NCBI GenBank assembly: GCA_023014335.1
Contig: JAECYW010000005.1
Span: forward strand, 930,001 to 994,000
From: Galerina marginata
Taxonomy: Eukaryota; Basidiomycota; Agaricomycetes; Agaricales; Galerinaceae
DNA: 64,000 nucleotides
Direction: 5' to 3'
A model generated the notes under the pieces. It searched no databases. It had not been told where the DNA came from and was given only the letters and a program-made list of their open reading frames with translations. The stretch's first letter is position 1. Each line of letters opens with the position of its first letter. Positions 34,360 to 45,699 of this stretch are shown here, one piece after another. Both the position numbers and the translations under genes were made by a program.

Positions 34360-35198
34360 TCAATGCGGAAGAAAGCCAACTTCATCACCATCATCGCCTT
34401 CTGATTCGGAATGAGACAGATAGCTGATATCGTCCATGTCAAAACTTTCTGGTAAAAATGGGTCCATGAAACCACGACTTGATGACGAAGATGACGATGA
34501 TGATGGACTGCCAAACTCAGTAACAAGGTTTGTGGGAGGCTTGATAGGAAGCTGGCGACCGGAAATGTCTTTAAGAATCTGCATGATTTGAACATCAGCG
34601 TCTTGCAAACGTGCGTGCGCAGCTTCAGCACAATCTTGGAGTTTGGCCAGATGTTTTTCGCATTCCTTAACCTTAAGCCTGGCGAGCTGCTCCTCGGTGG
34701 AAAGTGTATCACGTGCGGCTTTGGCCAGGTCCAAAGCAGTTTGGTGGTCCAAAGAAGAGAAAGATGAGCCTTGGTTGGTTGCTTGCAGTAAAATTCTAAG
34801 CTCCTGGAGCTCCGACAAAGCCTGCCGTTCTTCTAGAGCAGATATCAATCGCCGAGCCCTGGCGATACTGACTTCCATTTTTGACTTCAGCTCCTCTGCC
34901 TCAAGTCGATCGGTGGGGTGTGCCAGCAACGGCTAGGTGAAAGTTTGAACAAGATCAGAAAATATGAATAAAGTGCAAGATATCAACATACTCTAAGTTG
35001 GTGTACTCGATTTGAGAGAGGGAGCTTTATCACCATTGATGGGTGAACCCTATGTCGTTTGTTGTCTTTAATAGGGCAATGTGCTTTGTACAATGCTTTT
35101 CCATGGGGCGAGGGAGCATTCGGGGCAGGTGCTATAGAACGAATAGGGCCAAGAACGGTAGTCGTTTGAGCAACAGAAGTAGTCGTTTGAGTCGACAT
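34360..35198 (-). CDS. Coiled-coil hypothetical protein
   Basis: Two exons, 35198-34992 and 34932-34360, separated by a 59-nt GTATGT...CTAG intron, phase 0; predicted product about 259 residues. The N-terminus is Thr/Ser/Pro-rich (MSTQTTTSVAQTTTVLGPIR). The middle is a long heptad-rich helix, beginning RLEAEELKSKMEVSIARARR and continuing through KVKECEKHLAKLQDCAEAAH. The C-terminus has a poly-Ser run and an acidic end (SHSESEGDDGDEVGF). The start was chosen at the second in-frame Met because the upstream frame looks like 5' flank. It lies just outside the transposon. No functional family recognised; no disabling change seen. Confidence 0.6.
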
Positions 35199-36559
35199 GG
35201 AGGAAACGGCTCGGAGGAAGACACAGAAGGACACAGAAAGGACTGGGCTGGGAGAAAGACACAGCGAGGGAACGGGCTGGGAGAAGACAAAGCGATGGAA
35301 TGGGTTGCGAGAAAGGCACAGGGAATGGGCTGCAAGAAAGACACGGCGAGGGAATGGCTCGGAGAAAGATGCAGCGAAGGCCTCGGAGAACGATACGATA
35401 ATGGGAGAAACTTAAAGACACATGGATGTGACGTCGTGGACTCGTGACTCAGCAGAATCGACAAAATTATACGTGAGTCCCACATACACACATGCACATG
35501 TACATGATGTTTGAATGAAAGTTCATTCATTCTCATTCATTGATCCCGCAGTGGCAGTCTCACTTGACTTGTCGCTAGTTCCTCATCTCTCTGGATCCAG
35601 ATAGTGACCTAGTGCAAAATACTTATATGACCTGATCCCTTCAGATTCGATTCCGATTATTACAATCTCACCTTCCACGATCACCTCAATATAAAGCCGC
35701 ATCATATGAAAGTTAGCACAAGGTCACGTTGGAACGATGAAGACGCTTGAGTGTGTTTGGCAGACGAGGTTGCGACAAACAAAGTATCCAAATCACTTTC
35801 CAAGACTAGGCGTCGTCTTCGTAGTCTCGGATACCCACAGCCTCGAGCTGGGCTGAAGAGGTCCTTGGACTGTTCAAAATCTGATAATTTTGACTACAAT
35901 GAATGGGACATATACAATAGCTGTCTGCCTTGCTACAAATGGAATTGGAGTTTGGGCCTGTAGCGGGCCGTTTCCTGGTCTCTGCATCCGCTGGCTTCAA
36001 AGTATGATGTGTTCCTTCAACAGGCTGGTTGGTTGAAGTCGACCGTATCTAGGTGTGTTTGTTGCATATTCGAGATAGGCCTTTCTCTGGATCAATAGGT
36101 CATACCAGCCACTGTAGATTCTAGTATTGATTTAAGAAGCATTCCTGAGCATCTAAAATGGAGAAACGTACTTGTTGATCATAAGTGTGCTGACGATTAC
36201 AATATGTCCCGAGGAACAAGTTGTGCGTTTTATCAAAGCCATTGAATGTTCCCTTCCGGGTAGGCCATTTGTATCTTGCGTTCCATAAGACCAGGGTACT
36301 AGGCAGCTCTTCCTTCAACCGATTCATGTCCTCTTAGTCAATAACTCTCAATCTGCAGAGATCAAAATACGGCAGCCTGGCCGATTCGGACCTCAAGGGC
36401 TTCACTGATGGTTTTTGGTCAGAAAAAGGAGGAAGTGGTATCAATATTGGGCATACAAGAAAATTTTTGTTGATGACACAACAAAATTGAGCGATTCTGC
36501 AGGAGCTATTCAGCGGCAATTCGGGAACCGTGAAGCATGGTGCGAATGAACTGTGCAAC
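35199..36559. other. No gene recognised
   Basis: 35190-35400 is purine-rich with imperfect repeats of GAAAGACACAG/GGGAATGG-type units, probably 5' flank of the coiled-coil gene. The remainder shows only short unrelated frames. Confidence 0.35.
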
Positions 36560-36599
36560 AACAGTTAGTTGGTTTTTTGCACCTCGTTGGTCGAAGCAT

Positions 36600-36760
36600 A
36601 AGGTTGCAACAGGAGACGATCAACCGACGTGAAGTCGAGGTTGACGAAGGAATCGGACGACGCAAAGTCAAATCCGAGGAAAAGATTAGATGACGTGAAG
36701 TCAAATCCAAGATGGACAGGCGGATGACGCGTAGTCAAATCTAGGGATAGAGAACATGGC
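36600..36760. repeat. Short tandem repeat of GACGTGAAGTCAAATCC-type units, left of the PDS5-like copy
   Basis: Four diverged units with GACGTGAAGTC, GACGCAAAGTC, GACGTGAAGTC and GACGCGTAGTC, about 30-45 bp apart. Similar units lie on the other side of the PDS5-like copy at about 39600-39680 and, in inverse orientation, at 39850-39930. Confidence 0.5.
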
Positions 36761-37029
36761 GTCGATGTTTGGATGGGAACATACATTGTAAGGGGTGGAT
36801 GACAAGAGATTGACGGGTCTGGAGAGATGGGAAATATGTTAGACAAGGAAATGCTAGTGTTAGAAGAAGATGTATGAGAAGATGCTTACTTCAACGATCT
36901 CTGCACAGAGCTTAGTCTTGTTATTAGAAAACGCCAAATACCTCGCTGCGAATTTAGCCTGCCGCCAATCCGACTCCAGAGCTAACTTAACGATCCGCTC
37001 GTTTGTTTTCCTATACAAGCCATACCAGT

Positions 37030-39573
37030 CAGGTTAGCCACAATCAGCAAGCTGCAAAATCGCGTAAATCACGTACTTATCCACGGCAGCCGCCAGTTTC
37101 TCGTCCCATCTAACGACATTCGCCAGCGCCATTAGAGCAGCCTTGACCAAAATCCCAGTTCGCCGATATGGGATTTGTACAAGGATGGCGAATGCTTTGC
37201 CACCACCATCAGCAGTATCCGAGCGCTTTCTGCGGCATACTTTGCCTTGGTGCTGGAGGCGTCTTGGCCCTTTGCACACGCTTGAGGAGGGGGGGTATTG
37301 ATGACTGATTGACGATGCTGTAGCTCGCCCGCCGCAGGATTGTGGTCACTGTAGGGACAATACTAGAGGAAAGCTGCTCTGTTCTCTTAAAGAATTCGTT
37401 CTGATAGAAATGCAATTGTTAGAATAGTGGATGTCGATGAAATCAAAAGAAACTTACGCTCGATTTAATCAGAGTTTTGAGGTCGGTTTGCGGATCCATG
37501 CAAGTCTTGAGCAACTTGTAAAGCCGGTTCTCGTTCAATTTTGCGAAACTTTGCAAGTCCTCAGACGCCTTGATTGGTTCCGGTAGAGTTACTATGCAGA
37601 ACAGTCAGTGACATCTCCTTGGGCATAAAATGACATACAGACACGCAAGATGTTGTGTGGCTGCCTTTAGTCTCTTGACAACAACTTCTTCATCATCATC
37701 ATCAATGATACCTCCCTGTGTCGAAGGTTGAGAAACGCAAATAAGATAGCTAGATTAAGACACGTTATTCTTGACACAACTATCTAGCCATATGTCGTAG
37801 ATGTTCGGCCGTCTGTAGCATCATTTCGGTCAAATTGCAGATTCAGTACAAACAAGTACTCACGTTGACTTCAAACCGGACAGCCCAATCAAAGTCGTAA
37901 TCGACTTCTCGCTAAGATATCTCATCGTGTTAAGTAGTCGGTCTGTCCAAGCAATTTCATCGTCCTCTTTCTCCTTCGTTGCCGATGACGTTGATATAGT
38001 GGGTAAAGGAAAGATGTAGTCGAACAAGACTTGTTCCACCAAAGATCTTAAAGAAAGAACTTGAGAAGACACTTGGATATGAAGCATATGACCGACCTAG
38101 CCTCAGAACTTGCTGAAGTGATCTGTAGAATTTCGTCTGGAATCCAGGCAAATTGTTTTGTTGATGCCGGTTCGTTATTTTCACTATACAAAGATGAATA
38201 TTTCGTCAGGAAGGTGTCAGATTGGGACGTACATCTCAGGATATGCAAGACTATACAGTCGGCCAATGCTGTTGAGGGCTTGAGTACGAACAGCTGACTA
38301 TAGAATCGAATACCATCAGATAAATCATTACGTCGAGAAATTGAAGATAACAAACCTTCTTGTCCAGCCCTCGCCCAACAACCGCACGTAGTTGTTCTTC
38401 CAACACGTGATGAAGAGCGGCTTCGTAGTCAAAATGCGAGTACACCTTGCACACGACCTTTTCATCTGGATCAAAGATCATCGCCTTTAACAATTCTAAC
38501 AACGTCATGAGCCCGCAACCTAACAATCATATCCCATAGAAACACTGTACCGTGAAGGCCGTCACGCGCATCTGGAAGGTTCGTAAGAAGAGGCGGGATC
38601 GCTTCTACGCATTTTAACCGAACCGCTACGGCCACATCCGCCTTTCTGCTCACCCACGCTTGCCAAGTCGTTGGGTACTTCTTCACGAGGTCTGGGCCAC
38701 CTTTATCGGCATACATCTCGCCCAGTGTTTGGGTGGCCGTTAGCCGAGGATTTAGGCCGTCTGCGCACAGTTCTGTTTCGAGGATGGGAATGACGCCGTG
38801 CAGGACGGCGGGACATGAATTGTGGAGTCTCTTGACGAGCTCGTGGCTGGTCCGGATGTTATCTAGGTCTTCTTCACCTTCATCGGTGGAGGATGTAAGG
38901 AGGTCGCCGAAATATTGGCAGACGTGACGTTGTAGTTTATCGGCAGCGGCATTGCAGACCTGAACTGCAAGGCGGTACCCTGGTTGTTCGATACCCTGAA
39001 TAACGCGAATGAGGACGTGGTGTGGGTGTAGAGGAGAAGAAAGTGGCACACCGCGTTTTTCACAATAAACTGAGCCATTATGACTTCCAACGCATCGCTT
39101 GGCAGCGAGGTGCATTCGTCAATCAGTAATACCAGTAGATCCGCCATGAATATCTCGACTTTCTTGGTAAAGTCGCGTTTGACGATCGTGAATAGGTCCT
39201 TGAAGATTTCGTGCAACAGTTCGTCGGCTGAGGGCAAGTCGCACACGAGGACGACGCTCTGGACTGTGGATAGAGATTCGAGGAGATGGAAATATTCATT
39301 AAGGTAGGGCTCCTCCTGGCCTTTAAAACCAGCCGAGAGTTGGCGAAAGAAGAACTGGAAGATATCTCGGAGTACATTCTGAGCGTATGGCGCCTCCGGG
39401 GCGTACAGGCGCAGGATGTCAGGTCTTACGAATCCTTGTAGTCTGAGCTTTGGAAAGGCACGTACGCCGTGAAGTGTGCGAGGACAAGATTGATGCGTCT
39501 GATGAGATGGGGGATAGGCCAAAAGAAGCAGGCGATAGTTTAGATTAATCTGATAAAATATCATCAGCACCAC
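37030..39573 (-). pseudogene. PDS5-like sister-chromatid cohesion protein, N-terminally truncated copy
   Basis: Minus-strand exons follow PDS5 order. DILRLYAPEAPYAQNVLRDI is followed by FQFFFRQL; EYFHLLESLSTVQSVVLVCD by LPSADELLHEIF, a stretch highly typical of the PDS5 HEAT-repeat region. Then come VKRLHNSCPAVLHGVIPILE, TQTLGEMYADKGGPDLV and VRTQALNSIGRLYSLAYPE (split by an intron near 38245-38197), then KQFAWIPDEIL, VEQVLFDYIFPLP and weaker sequence to about 37030. Sequence before DILRLYAPEAPY is only faintly recognisable and the first ~70 residues are absent. The C-terminal part shows frame changes, so I call it a truncated, probably non-functional copy. Intact PDS5 binds cohesin and regulates sister-chromatid cohesion. 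Confidence 0.75.
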
Positions 39574-39599
39574 GGAAATGGAGCAAAAAATATCAAAAC

Positions 39600-39930
39600 A
39601 ACCACACCAGACGATGCAAAATCAAATCTGGTTGACGATGCGGTGACCGACGCGAAGTCGAAGCCGCAGAATTTACAACCGACGCGGACTCAGAGTTGTA
39701 GGGTTTAAGGAAAGAAAACAAAAAAGATGACTTGCAGATGGTGTTGTAGGATGAGCGGAAAGATGTGGGAAGAGATGGGACAGCGAAGAGGCTGCACTTC
39801 CCACACATAAGTAACACGAATGCTCATCACCGCTCCCCGGCCGCCCGGACTTTGACTTCGCGTCGTTCTGCTTTCTGGTCTTGTCCATCTACCGCTTCCC
39901 GGACTTCGACTTCGCGTTGGTTAGCTCTCT
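39600..39930. repeat. GACGCGAAGTC-type units, right of the PDS5-like copy
   Basis: Units at 39610-39700 read GACGATGCAAAATCAAATC, GACGCGAAGTCGAAGCC and similar. From 39845 the complement appears (GACTTTGACTTCGCGTCG, GACTTCGACTTCGCGT). They relate to the repeats at 36600-36760 and bracket the PDS5-like copy. Confidence 0.45.
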
Positions 39931-40739
39931 GGCCTTTGTATCGTCCTGCGCCGATCTTTGCTGCACCTCTTCTTCTGGGTTCATCACATTGAAATCTGCG
40001 GACAAACAGGCCTTATCTCTTCTTTTATAAGGTATGAAATAATTTATTTGAAGCCCGTCAAATTCCCGAACGCTCGCTTTTTGTTTAGCTTCTTGGACCG
40101 TTTCAAAGCCAAACCCCCCTTCAACTCCGTTTCGACCTCCTGCCTCAACTATGTGTACATCTTCAAAGGCGAGGCCCGTTGGATTTTTTGCGCAAGCCCT
40201 TTCGATTCCCCGACGGGCAGGTCAGGCGCAGGTGCTGGGACGTCGTCGGATGCTGCGCAGCGGCAGGGATGCCGATGGTCAAGGCGAGCAGCGGCTCGAT
40301 CTCGACCCGCACTGACGTCGACGGCCAATTCAGTAGGTCTCAGATGGCCCAACCTCGCCCGTATACTACTCCGAATTTTATGTTGAAGGGCAAGCAAACG
40401 TCCCTAAGGATGGGCCACTCATCATGTTCGTTTTCCGTGTCCGAAGCTGCGAGGAGATTACTTTTGTTTCTTGTTTGCCCAAAGTTGAATAAGAGGAAAT
40501 ACTGACCGTATTAGCCAACAGTACAGCGACTCACCACAACGAAATCATTGACATTGCGACATTGGGTATGTCTATTGTCTTACATGGACAGGAGGAATTT
40601 ATTAAAATCCTCATGTAGCTGCGACGATACCCTATAGACACCATCTCTCTTTCTGGGCCAGCTCAAAATTGTTCGCGAACCCTCTCGCAGGAGCTATCCT
40701 CGTCCTCTGGAGCGATAAATTAGGAATATATTCATTTTA

Positions 40740-41400
40740 GTATCATATTTGGTTCAGCTCTCACTGCCAAACACGCTTGACTCCCGTCTGTGGACACCCA
40801 ACTTCCTGGTTCTGAGGTTCTATGTGGGTTCTATGCATCGGGATAGCCCTTTGCCAGTCTTTCTGTCTTGCTTAAAGCATATTTCACCGAGATAGCCTCA
40901 CTAGCCCCAAGCACCTTGTACTTGATTTCTCAAATAGATTTGGGTGACAAACTTCGGTCTTTGATACTGCTTTTGCACTCAGGCTGGGACTTGACTGGGA
41001 CAGCCCTCTGCAATTTCATAATATCGATCCTCCCTCTCAAGTCAGCTAGCTTGTTGGCTCTCCTACTTTTTCCGTTCGTCGTGTTTCCAAGGCGCATTTA
41101 ACATCGAAACGAGGCTCGGGAGCTGTCAGGAACCTTTTGGAAGCTCTACCGGCGTACTTCCGAGTTTGGCATCGATGAATTTTCAGACATGCCGAACCTC
41201 TTCAGTCTTACCCGGAGGCTGGCGCTGTTGGACTCCGGAATGCTGAAGACCAGAAGGAGGGAAAAAAGCCGAAGACAAAGGAGTTGTTGGTTTGTAACCT
41301 TGAACCAGCAGAGGACGACTTGTTCTTTCACGCGTCATTATGCACAGAACCTCAGAAGACCGGCGAGGCGACAATGCGTGTTTGGCAGTGAGAGCTGAAC
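40740..41400 (+). repeat. Dispersed repeat, copy 2, with two palindromic motifs
   Basis: Homologous to 18170-18860 (see there). Motif copies at 40834-40855 and 40992-41012. Shared end landmarks include TCGATGAATTTTCAGACATGC near 41172 (trimmed here to the conserved core TCGATGAA...GCCGAAC), then CTGAAGACCAGAAGGAG and GTTGGTTTGTAAC. No protein-like frame. Confidence 0.6.
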
Positions 41401-42056
41401 CAAATACAGCGACCCGGCCAGTAATTACTTACTCCGAGTCGCTATCTTCATCTCCTTCTACCAGATCTTTCTTGGGGAGCCCCTGATTGCCGTACTTTAA
41501 TTGGTCCATCGTCCTTCAACCGCCACCTCCGATTCCCAAGTGTCGACCTTGTTATCGCTCATTGTTCAACTACTAGTAGATCTCTCTCGAGTCGCTATGT
41601 TTGAAATACACTGCCAGAATTACCCTGTCCCTCTAGTGTTGGCCTTTCTGGACCCCCTCAAACCTTCCGCAATGCTGACTCTGTTCTATGTATGCGAGTT
41701 TTATCAGTGTGGTCACACCGGGAAAGGCTTCTACCTGATTGCTTGTTCAACATTGCGCCATCTTACAATGCATTGTATGTCGACTGCTATGATGCTGATA
41801 CGTACGTATATGTTCTAGAGGCTTTTTTGATTTTCCGACAAAGTGACCTGTTCATCGGACTCCGCCCTATCTCTGAGCTGACCTATAAATCTGCCTTCAA
41901 CTAACGAAATATATATACTTACAGTATTACAAATAATCAAATTCAAGTTGGCTCCTATTGTGCGGAATCACAAGACGTCTACCCTGGCGTACAACCTGAA
42001 GAAATCTACAACGACGATTCGGTCAGAAGCAGGTATGCATTGACTCTATCACAGCC
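41401..42056. other. No gene recognised
   Basis: Short overlapping plus-strand frames at 41501-41904 show no motif or splice structure that I can support. Confidence 0.3.
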
Positions 42057-42611
42057 TTACCGTCGGAGAGCATACTGAATTAGTTGCTGATCACCTGTAC
42101 GTATGTTGACAACGTCGTTTGTCGCAAGTCCCGACCGCATTATTAAGATGTCACCATGCCAGTGTCGACCTGGAACTAGTCGAAAAACCGCTGCGTTGTT
42201 AGGCAGATATTTGTGGTTTTTCACGAAGAATTGGAAACGGTGCAGACGGTGACCTCTGCGTATGGTAACAAATGTGTCGTGTATCCGTGGTTGGATGGTT
42301 CCTGAGAAGGCCTCTTCGACAAGTGGGTAGCGTTGACCTGGCGTAATTCGTGTCTGGATGGGAAGCACACGGGGTCTCGTGGATGCCGCTCCATAAAGTA
42401 CAGCACGCAGAGAAGAGTACCTGGCCTGTGGTAGTGACAATTTCAGCAGAAAAAAGTCAGGTACAGAGCAGCTTATCTTACCCCGTAACGAGGAGGGACA
42501 CGGACACGAGAATAAGGCATGCTTGGTTGCTGCCTGCAGTGACATGCTCTGAGCTCGTCTTAAAGAAAATCCCTGGTCCCTAAACGTCCTGTAGCGCAGA
42601 CATGACTTCAC
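42057..42611 (-). CDS. Hypothetical protein, conserved-looking C-terminal domain
   Basis: An open minus-strand frame of 184 codons. The first ~75 residues are low quality and may include intron or leader. From PRVLPIQTRITPGQRYPLVE onward the translation looks protein-like: SGTIQPRIHDTFVTIRRGHR, then NHKYLPNNAAVFRLVPGRHW, HGDILIMRSG and DVVNIRTGDQQLIQYALRR. The pattern 'HGDILIMR ... VNIR..D' recalls small uncharacterised basidiomycete proteins I have seen in transposon-rich regions, but I cannot name a family. It may be a fragment. Confidence 0.4.
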   Translation of the reverse strand: MKSCLRYRTFRDQGFSLRRAQSMSLQAATKHALFSCPCPSSLRGKISCSVPDFFLLKLSLPQARYSSLRAVLYGAASTRPRVLPIQTRITPGQRYPLVEEAFSGTIQPRIHDTFVTIRRGHRLHRFQFFVKNHKYLPNNAAVFRLVPGRHWHGDILIMRSGLATNDVVNIRTGDQQLIQYALRR

Positions 42612-43206
42612 GCTATTTTACCCACGAACGGGAGCTGACTCGGCTTGGTGAGAACGCCATCTGTTGGACGAATCTCGAAATTTTAATCTGTCATACAGTT
42701 TCTTTTGTGCATTTGCTTCTCATATCGTGCTTACATTCTACATGCACGGAATCCAAACCCCGTCCGGGTTGTGTTTACTACTCGCAGACCATTTTCCTAG
42801 CACTAATAAACCTTGGGAGTGAGGATCCATCTTACCACCACCAGGGACACCGAACTGGGCTGAAATCTCCAGTTTGGTCTTGTCAATGCGCATAGATACT
42901 TGTACATTCGTCTACGGTCCGTGCTGTACTAGACTACTCAAGACTATAAACCAATTCCAAAAAAAGTGTCATCGTGATTCGTGACTCAAATAAATTAATT
43001 GCAGTGAAGAAGCGCAGGGTTCCATCTTCAACAATGAACACGGGAAGTCGTGTCCATATTTCCATTTCACATCTAAGTATCCACGACGCTTGTGATGACT
43101 CGACGGACACTTGTCAGAAAATCATTTTGGCATACTTATTCTATCTACAGTCTTTCCCCCTAGTACATAATTCCGATCACTGGACCCCGGGCCTGTAAAT
43201 TAGCAT

Positions 43207-43340
43207 GTACAGTCGACTCCCTCACTGTAACTCATACCCTCGATGGATAGCCCAAGGTATGAGTTATGAGAGAGTATGTGTTTCAGTCGACTCCCTCATA
43301 ACTCATAGCTCTGATAACTCATACTCCCTTATACCTCATC
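43207..43340. repeat. Remnant ends of a pogo/Fot1-like (Tc1-mariner) element
   Basis: CAGTCGACTCCCTC occurs at about 43209 (after TA) and again near 43285, each followed by an ACTCAT-containing stretch. An inverted copy (GGTATGAGTTATGAGAGAGT) lies between them. This resembles the CAGTCGACTC termini of fungal pogo-type transposons. No transposase is nearby, so it would be a collapsed or nested MITE. Confidence 0.4.
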
Positions 43341-43888
43341 TTACCTTATACCTTTTTGGTCCACCATATCGTTGTGGTAAACGCCCATCCTACCCTGCAA
43401 ATGTCATCATCGACAGCTAGCCCTGGTCGGGCCTCCATATCTATTATTGTCATCTCATTAAGTACGCTATTTTTGTGGGTTATAGAGTGACAGGTGCGTT
43501 GTATATGGATTGTGTTATGCGCTCCGAGGCAGGGTATGACTTCAAGTTCATGATCGTAACTGCCTCACTCAGGGTCAGTACTTACTACATACTCAAGAAA
43601 GTTCGTTCGTCCAATTACGGAAAGTCGAACGAATGTGCTTACTCTAGACATTATTTCAGGGGGATTTAATCGCCGAAATATTATGTGCCGCGCCTGAAGC
43701 TACTCACAAAAGTGTGGAGTCTGGTCCCAGGCATATGCGTATCTTAAGGGCCGCAAAGGCACAACACAACCGTGATCTGACTCGCCCTCGGCCATAAGTA
43801 CGAGGCCAGGAATGTCGGTAAAGCAACAGCCTCTCTGTCTTTTTTTTTCCGACTTGATTATTCTTCTTCGTCTCTGTCTAGATCAGTT

Positions 43889-45324
43889 ATGTGTTCCAAC
43901 TTGGAGCAAGATCGTAGCGTCCTTTGTCTCGCTGACTGTGCTCGCAAAGATTCCGACGGGGCTACTGAAAGCGGCGCGTCGCTCTTTGTGCAGGCCGAGG
44001 TAGACGACGGTGAAAGTTCTCGACAGTCAATAAGGCGATCTTCTCGGCTGAGAAATATGAAAGACCGGCCTGTTGTGCATGCTGTACCACCCAACATCTG
44101 TGAAAAGGTCTCTAAGACCTGTGATATGTGCCGAGAGAAGAAAACTAAAGTACGTTACTGGTCCTAACTTCCTTTGATACAGCTAATCGTTGGTTTAGTG
44201 TTCTGGTCATCGCCCTGCTTGCTTGCGCTGCACAAACCGTGGCCTCAATTGTGAATACTCGGAAGTGGAAGTTCAAATCCGCCCTCCAAAGATTCATAGG
44301 CTCGCTTATGCCAATGATCCTAACACTAGACCCTCTCCAGTGCGCCGCTCACGAACCGGAGGCCGTTGGAAAAACGCTGGTGATCCTCCAACCTTGTCTC
44401 AAAATTTCCCCCGTCCACAAAGCAGGGCCAGAGGGTTCGCAAACCCGGTGCGCCCCTGGAGCTCGGCCCCGCATGTTTCCTCTGGTTCCATCCATCTTAC
44501 CAAGGGTGCACCGAGGCTTGTCAATCAACCATACGGATCTAGTATTTGGCCAACTTCAGAAAGTTTGGGTCTTCATTTTAATTACGATTACCCCGAAATC
44601 AAGGGAATCGGACCAGACCATCAATTCTGTCCACCTCCTCAAGCTCACAAAACAGAAGAGACGGCAATGCACCCCAATACGGCCACCATATCAGTTCAAG
44701 AACCCTACCGTCGATCCAATTTCGAAATATCCAGGTGATTTAAATATCTTCTCTGCCGTTATATATCTGATTGAATGAGTTAGGCAACCAAAATGTCATT
44801 ATCCGTCGTCTTCGCCGCCACCTCCAATCCACAATCCCATTTTGGATACCTTTCGACCAACCATAGCAAGATTCACTTCTTGTGCCGAAGATTACAATGC
44901 CTTTTATGCACCGCACTATATGGGAAACCATCGCGACCAATTAAGTCAATCTCTTCACTTTGCATCCACAAAACAAAGTGCTGATGATAGTTACTTAGGT
45001 CTTGGTGAATTGCACTATCCAAACCCACAGCACAGTGATCACGGAAATTTGCCGACTTCGTTGGGCCAAAACCTAAACCTTGCAATTCCAGCACCTTCTA
45101 TTCCAACCAACTCCAGTGTTTTCAAGACGAAACCTTGCCAACTCTGCGGCAGATCATCTTCCCCGCCACCTCCGATACACAATCCCAAATCGGATACCTT
45201 TCAGCAAGTAAAAACTCCAAAGGCAAAGTTCACTCCTTTTGACGACGATCATAGTACATCTTATGTCCCGCGATATGCGGGAAACAGTCGCGGCCAATTA
45301 AGTAGGCTTGTTCACTTTCTCTGA
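43889..45324 (+). CDS. Zn(II)2Cys6 transcription-factor-like protein with a tandem internal duplication
   Basis: Exon 1 (43889 to about 44149) ends in SKTCDMCREKKTK. After a GTACGT...TTAG intron, exon 2 (about 44200-44736) opens with CSGHRPACLRCTNRGLNC. Together these give the full CX2CX6CX6CX2CX6C binuclear zinc cluster of fungal regulators. Exon 3, after an intron ending near 44780, encodes a Pro/Ser/His-rich region containing two copies of a 116-residue unit. Landmarks SSSPPPPIHNP and GELHYPNP recur 348 bp apart. In copy 2 an in-frame TGA (45322-45324) ends the frame, although homology and an open frame continue to 45606. No fungal-specific regulatory middle domain is seen. An alternative start exists at 43812. 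It probably binds DNA in the nucleus; target genes unknown. Confidence 0.65.
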
Positions 45325-45510
45325 ACAGAAATGTGTGCTGAAGCTAGTTGCTTAGATCTTGGTGAATTGTGTTATCCGAACCCATCGCCCAGTGATCATG
45401 GCAATTTTTCAACTTCAATGGGCCTGGAACTTGCATCCCCAGCACCACCGATTCTAACCAACTCCAGTGTTTTCAAAATGAAACCATACCAACTCTATGG
45501 CAGATCGGAC
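44803..45510 (+). repeat. 348-bp in-frame tandem duplication inside the Zn(II)2Cys6 gene
   Basis: CCGCCACCTCC...CACAATCCCA near 44810 recurs near 45160, and CTTGGTGAATTG...TATCC near 45001 recurs near 45360, both about 348 bp (116 codons) apart. The second copy carries the stop codon. Confidence 0.7.
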
Positions 45511-45699
45511 CATGATAATTTTGGCCTTTCCCCACAAGCCCATTATGCCCACATCACAGCCTCGACTTCGCTGGCAAGTGCCAACGATTCTCTTATTAAT
45601 CTATGACATTCCTTTCCTATTCCGCTTTGGGCGCTCTGAACAAAACCAGATATATAGAAGATGAAATTAGCTTACAGGATATTCTCAAATGTGTAACAA

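Noticed and set aside
43232..43256. A tenth copy of the palindromic motif (GGATAGCCC near 43241)
   Set aside because: Only the inner part matches; TGCA arms are absent and it lies inside the pogo-like remnant.
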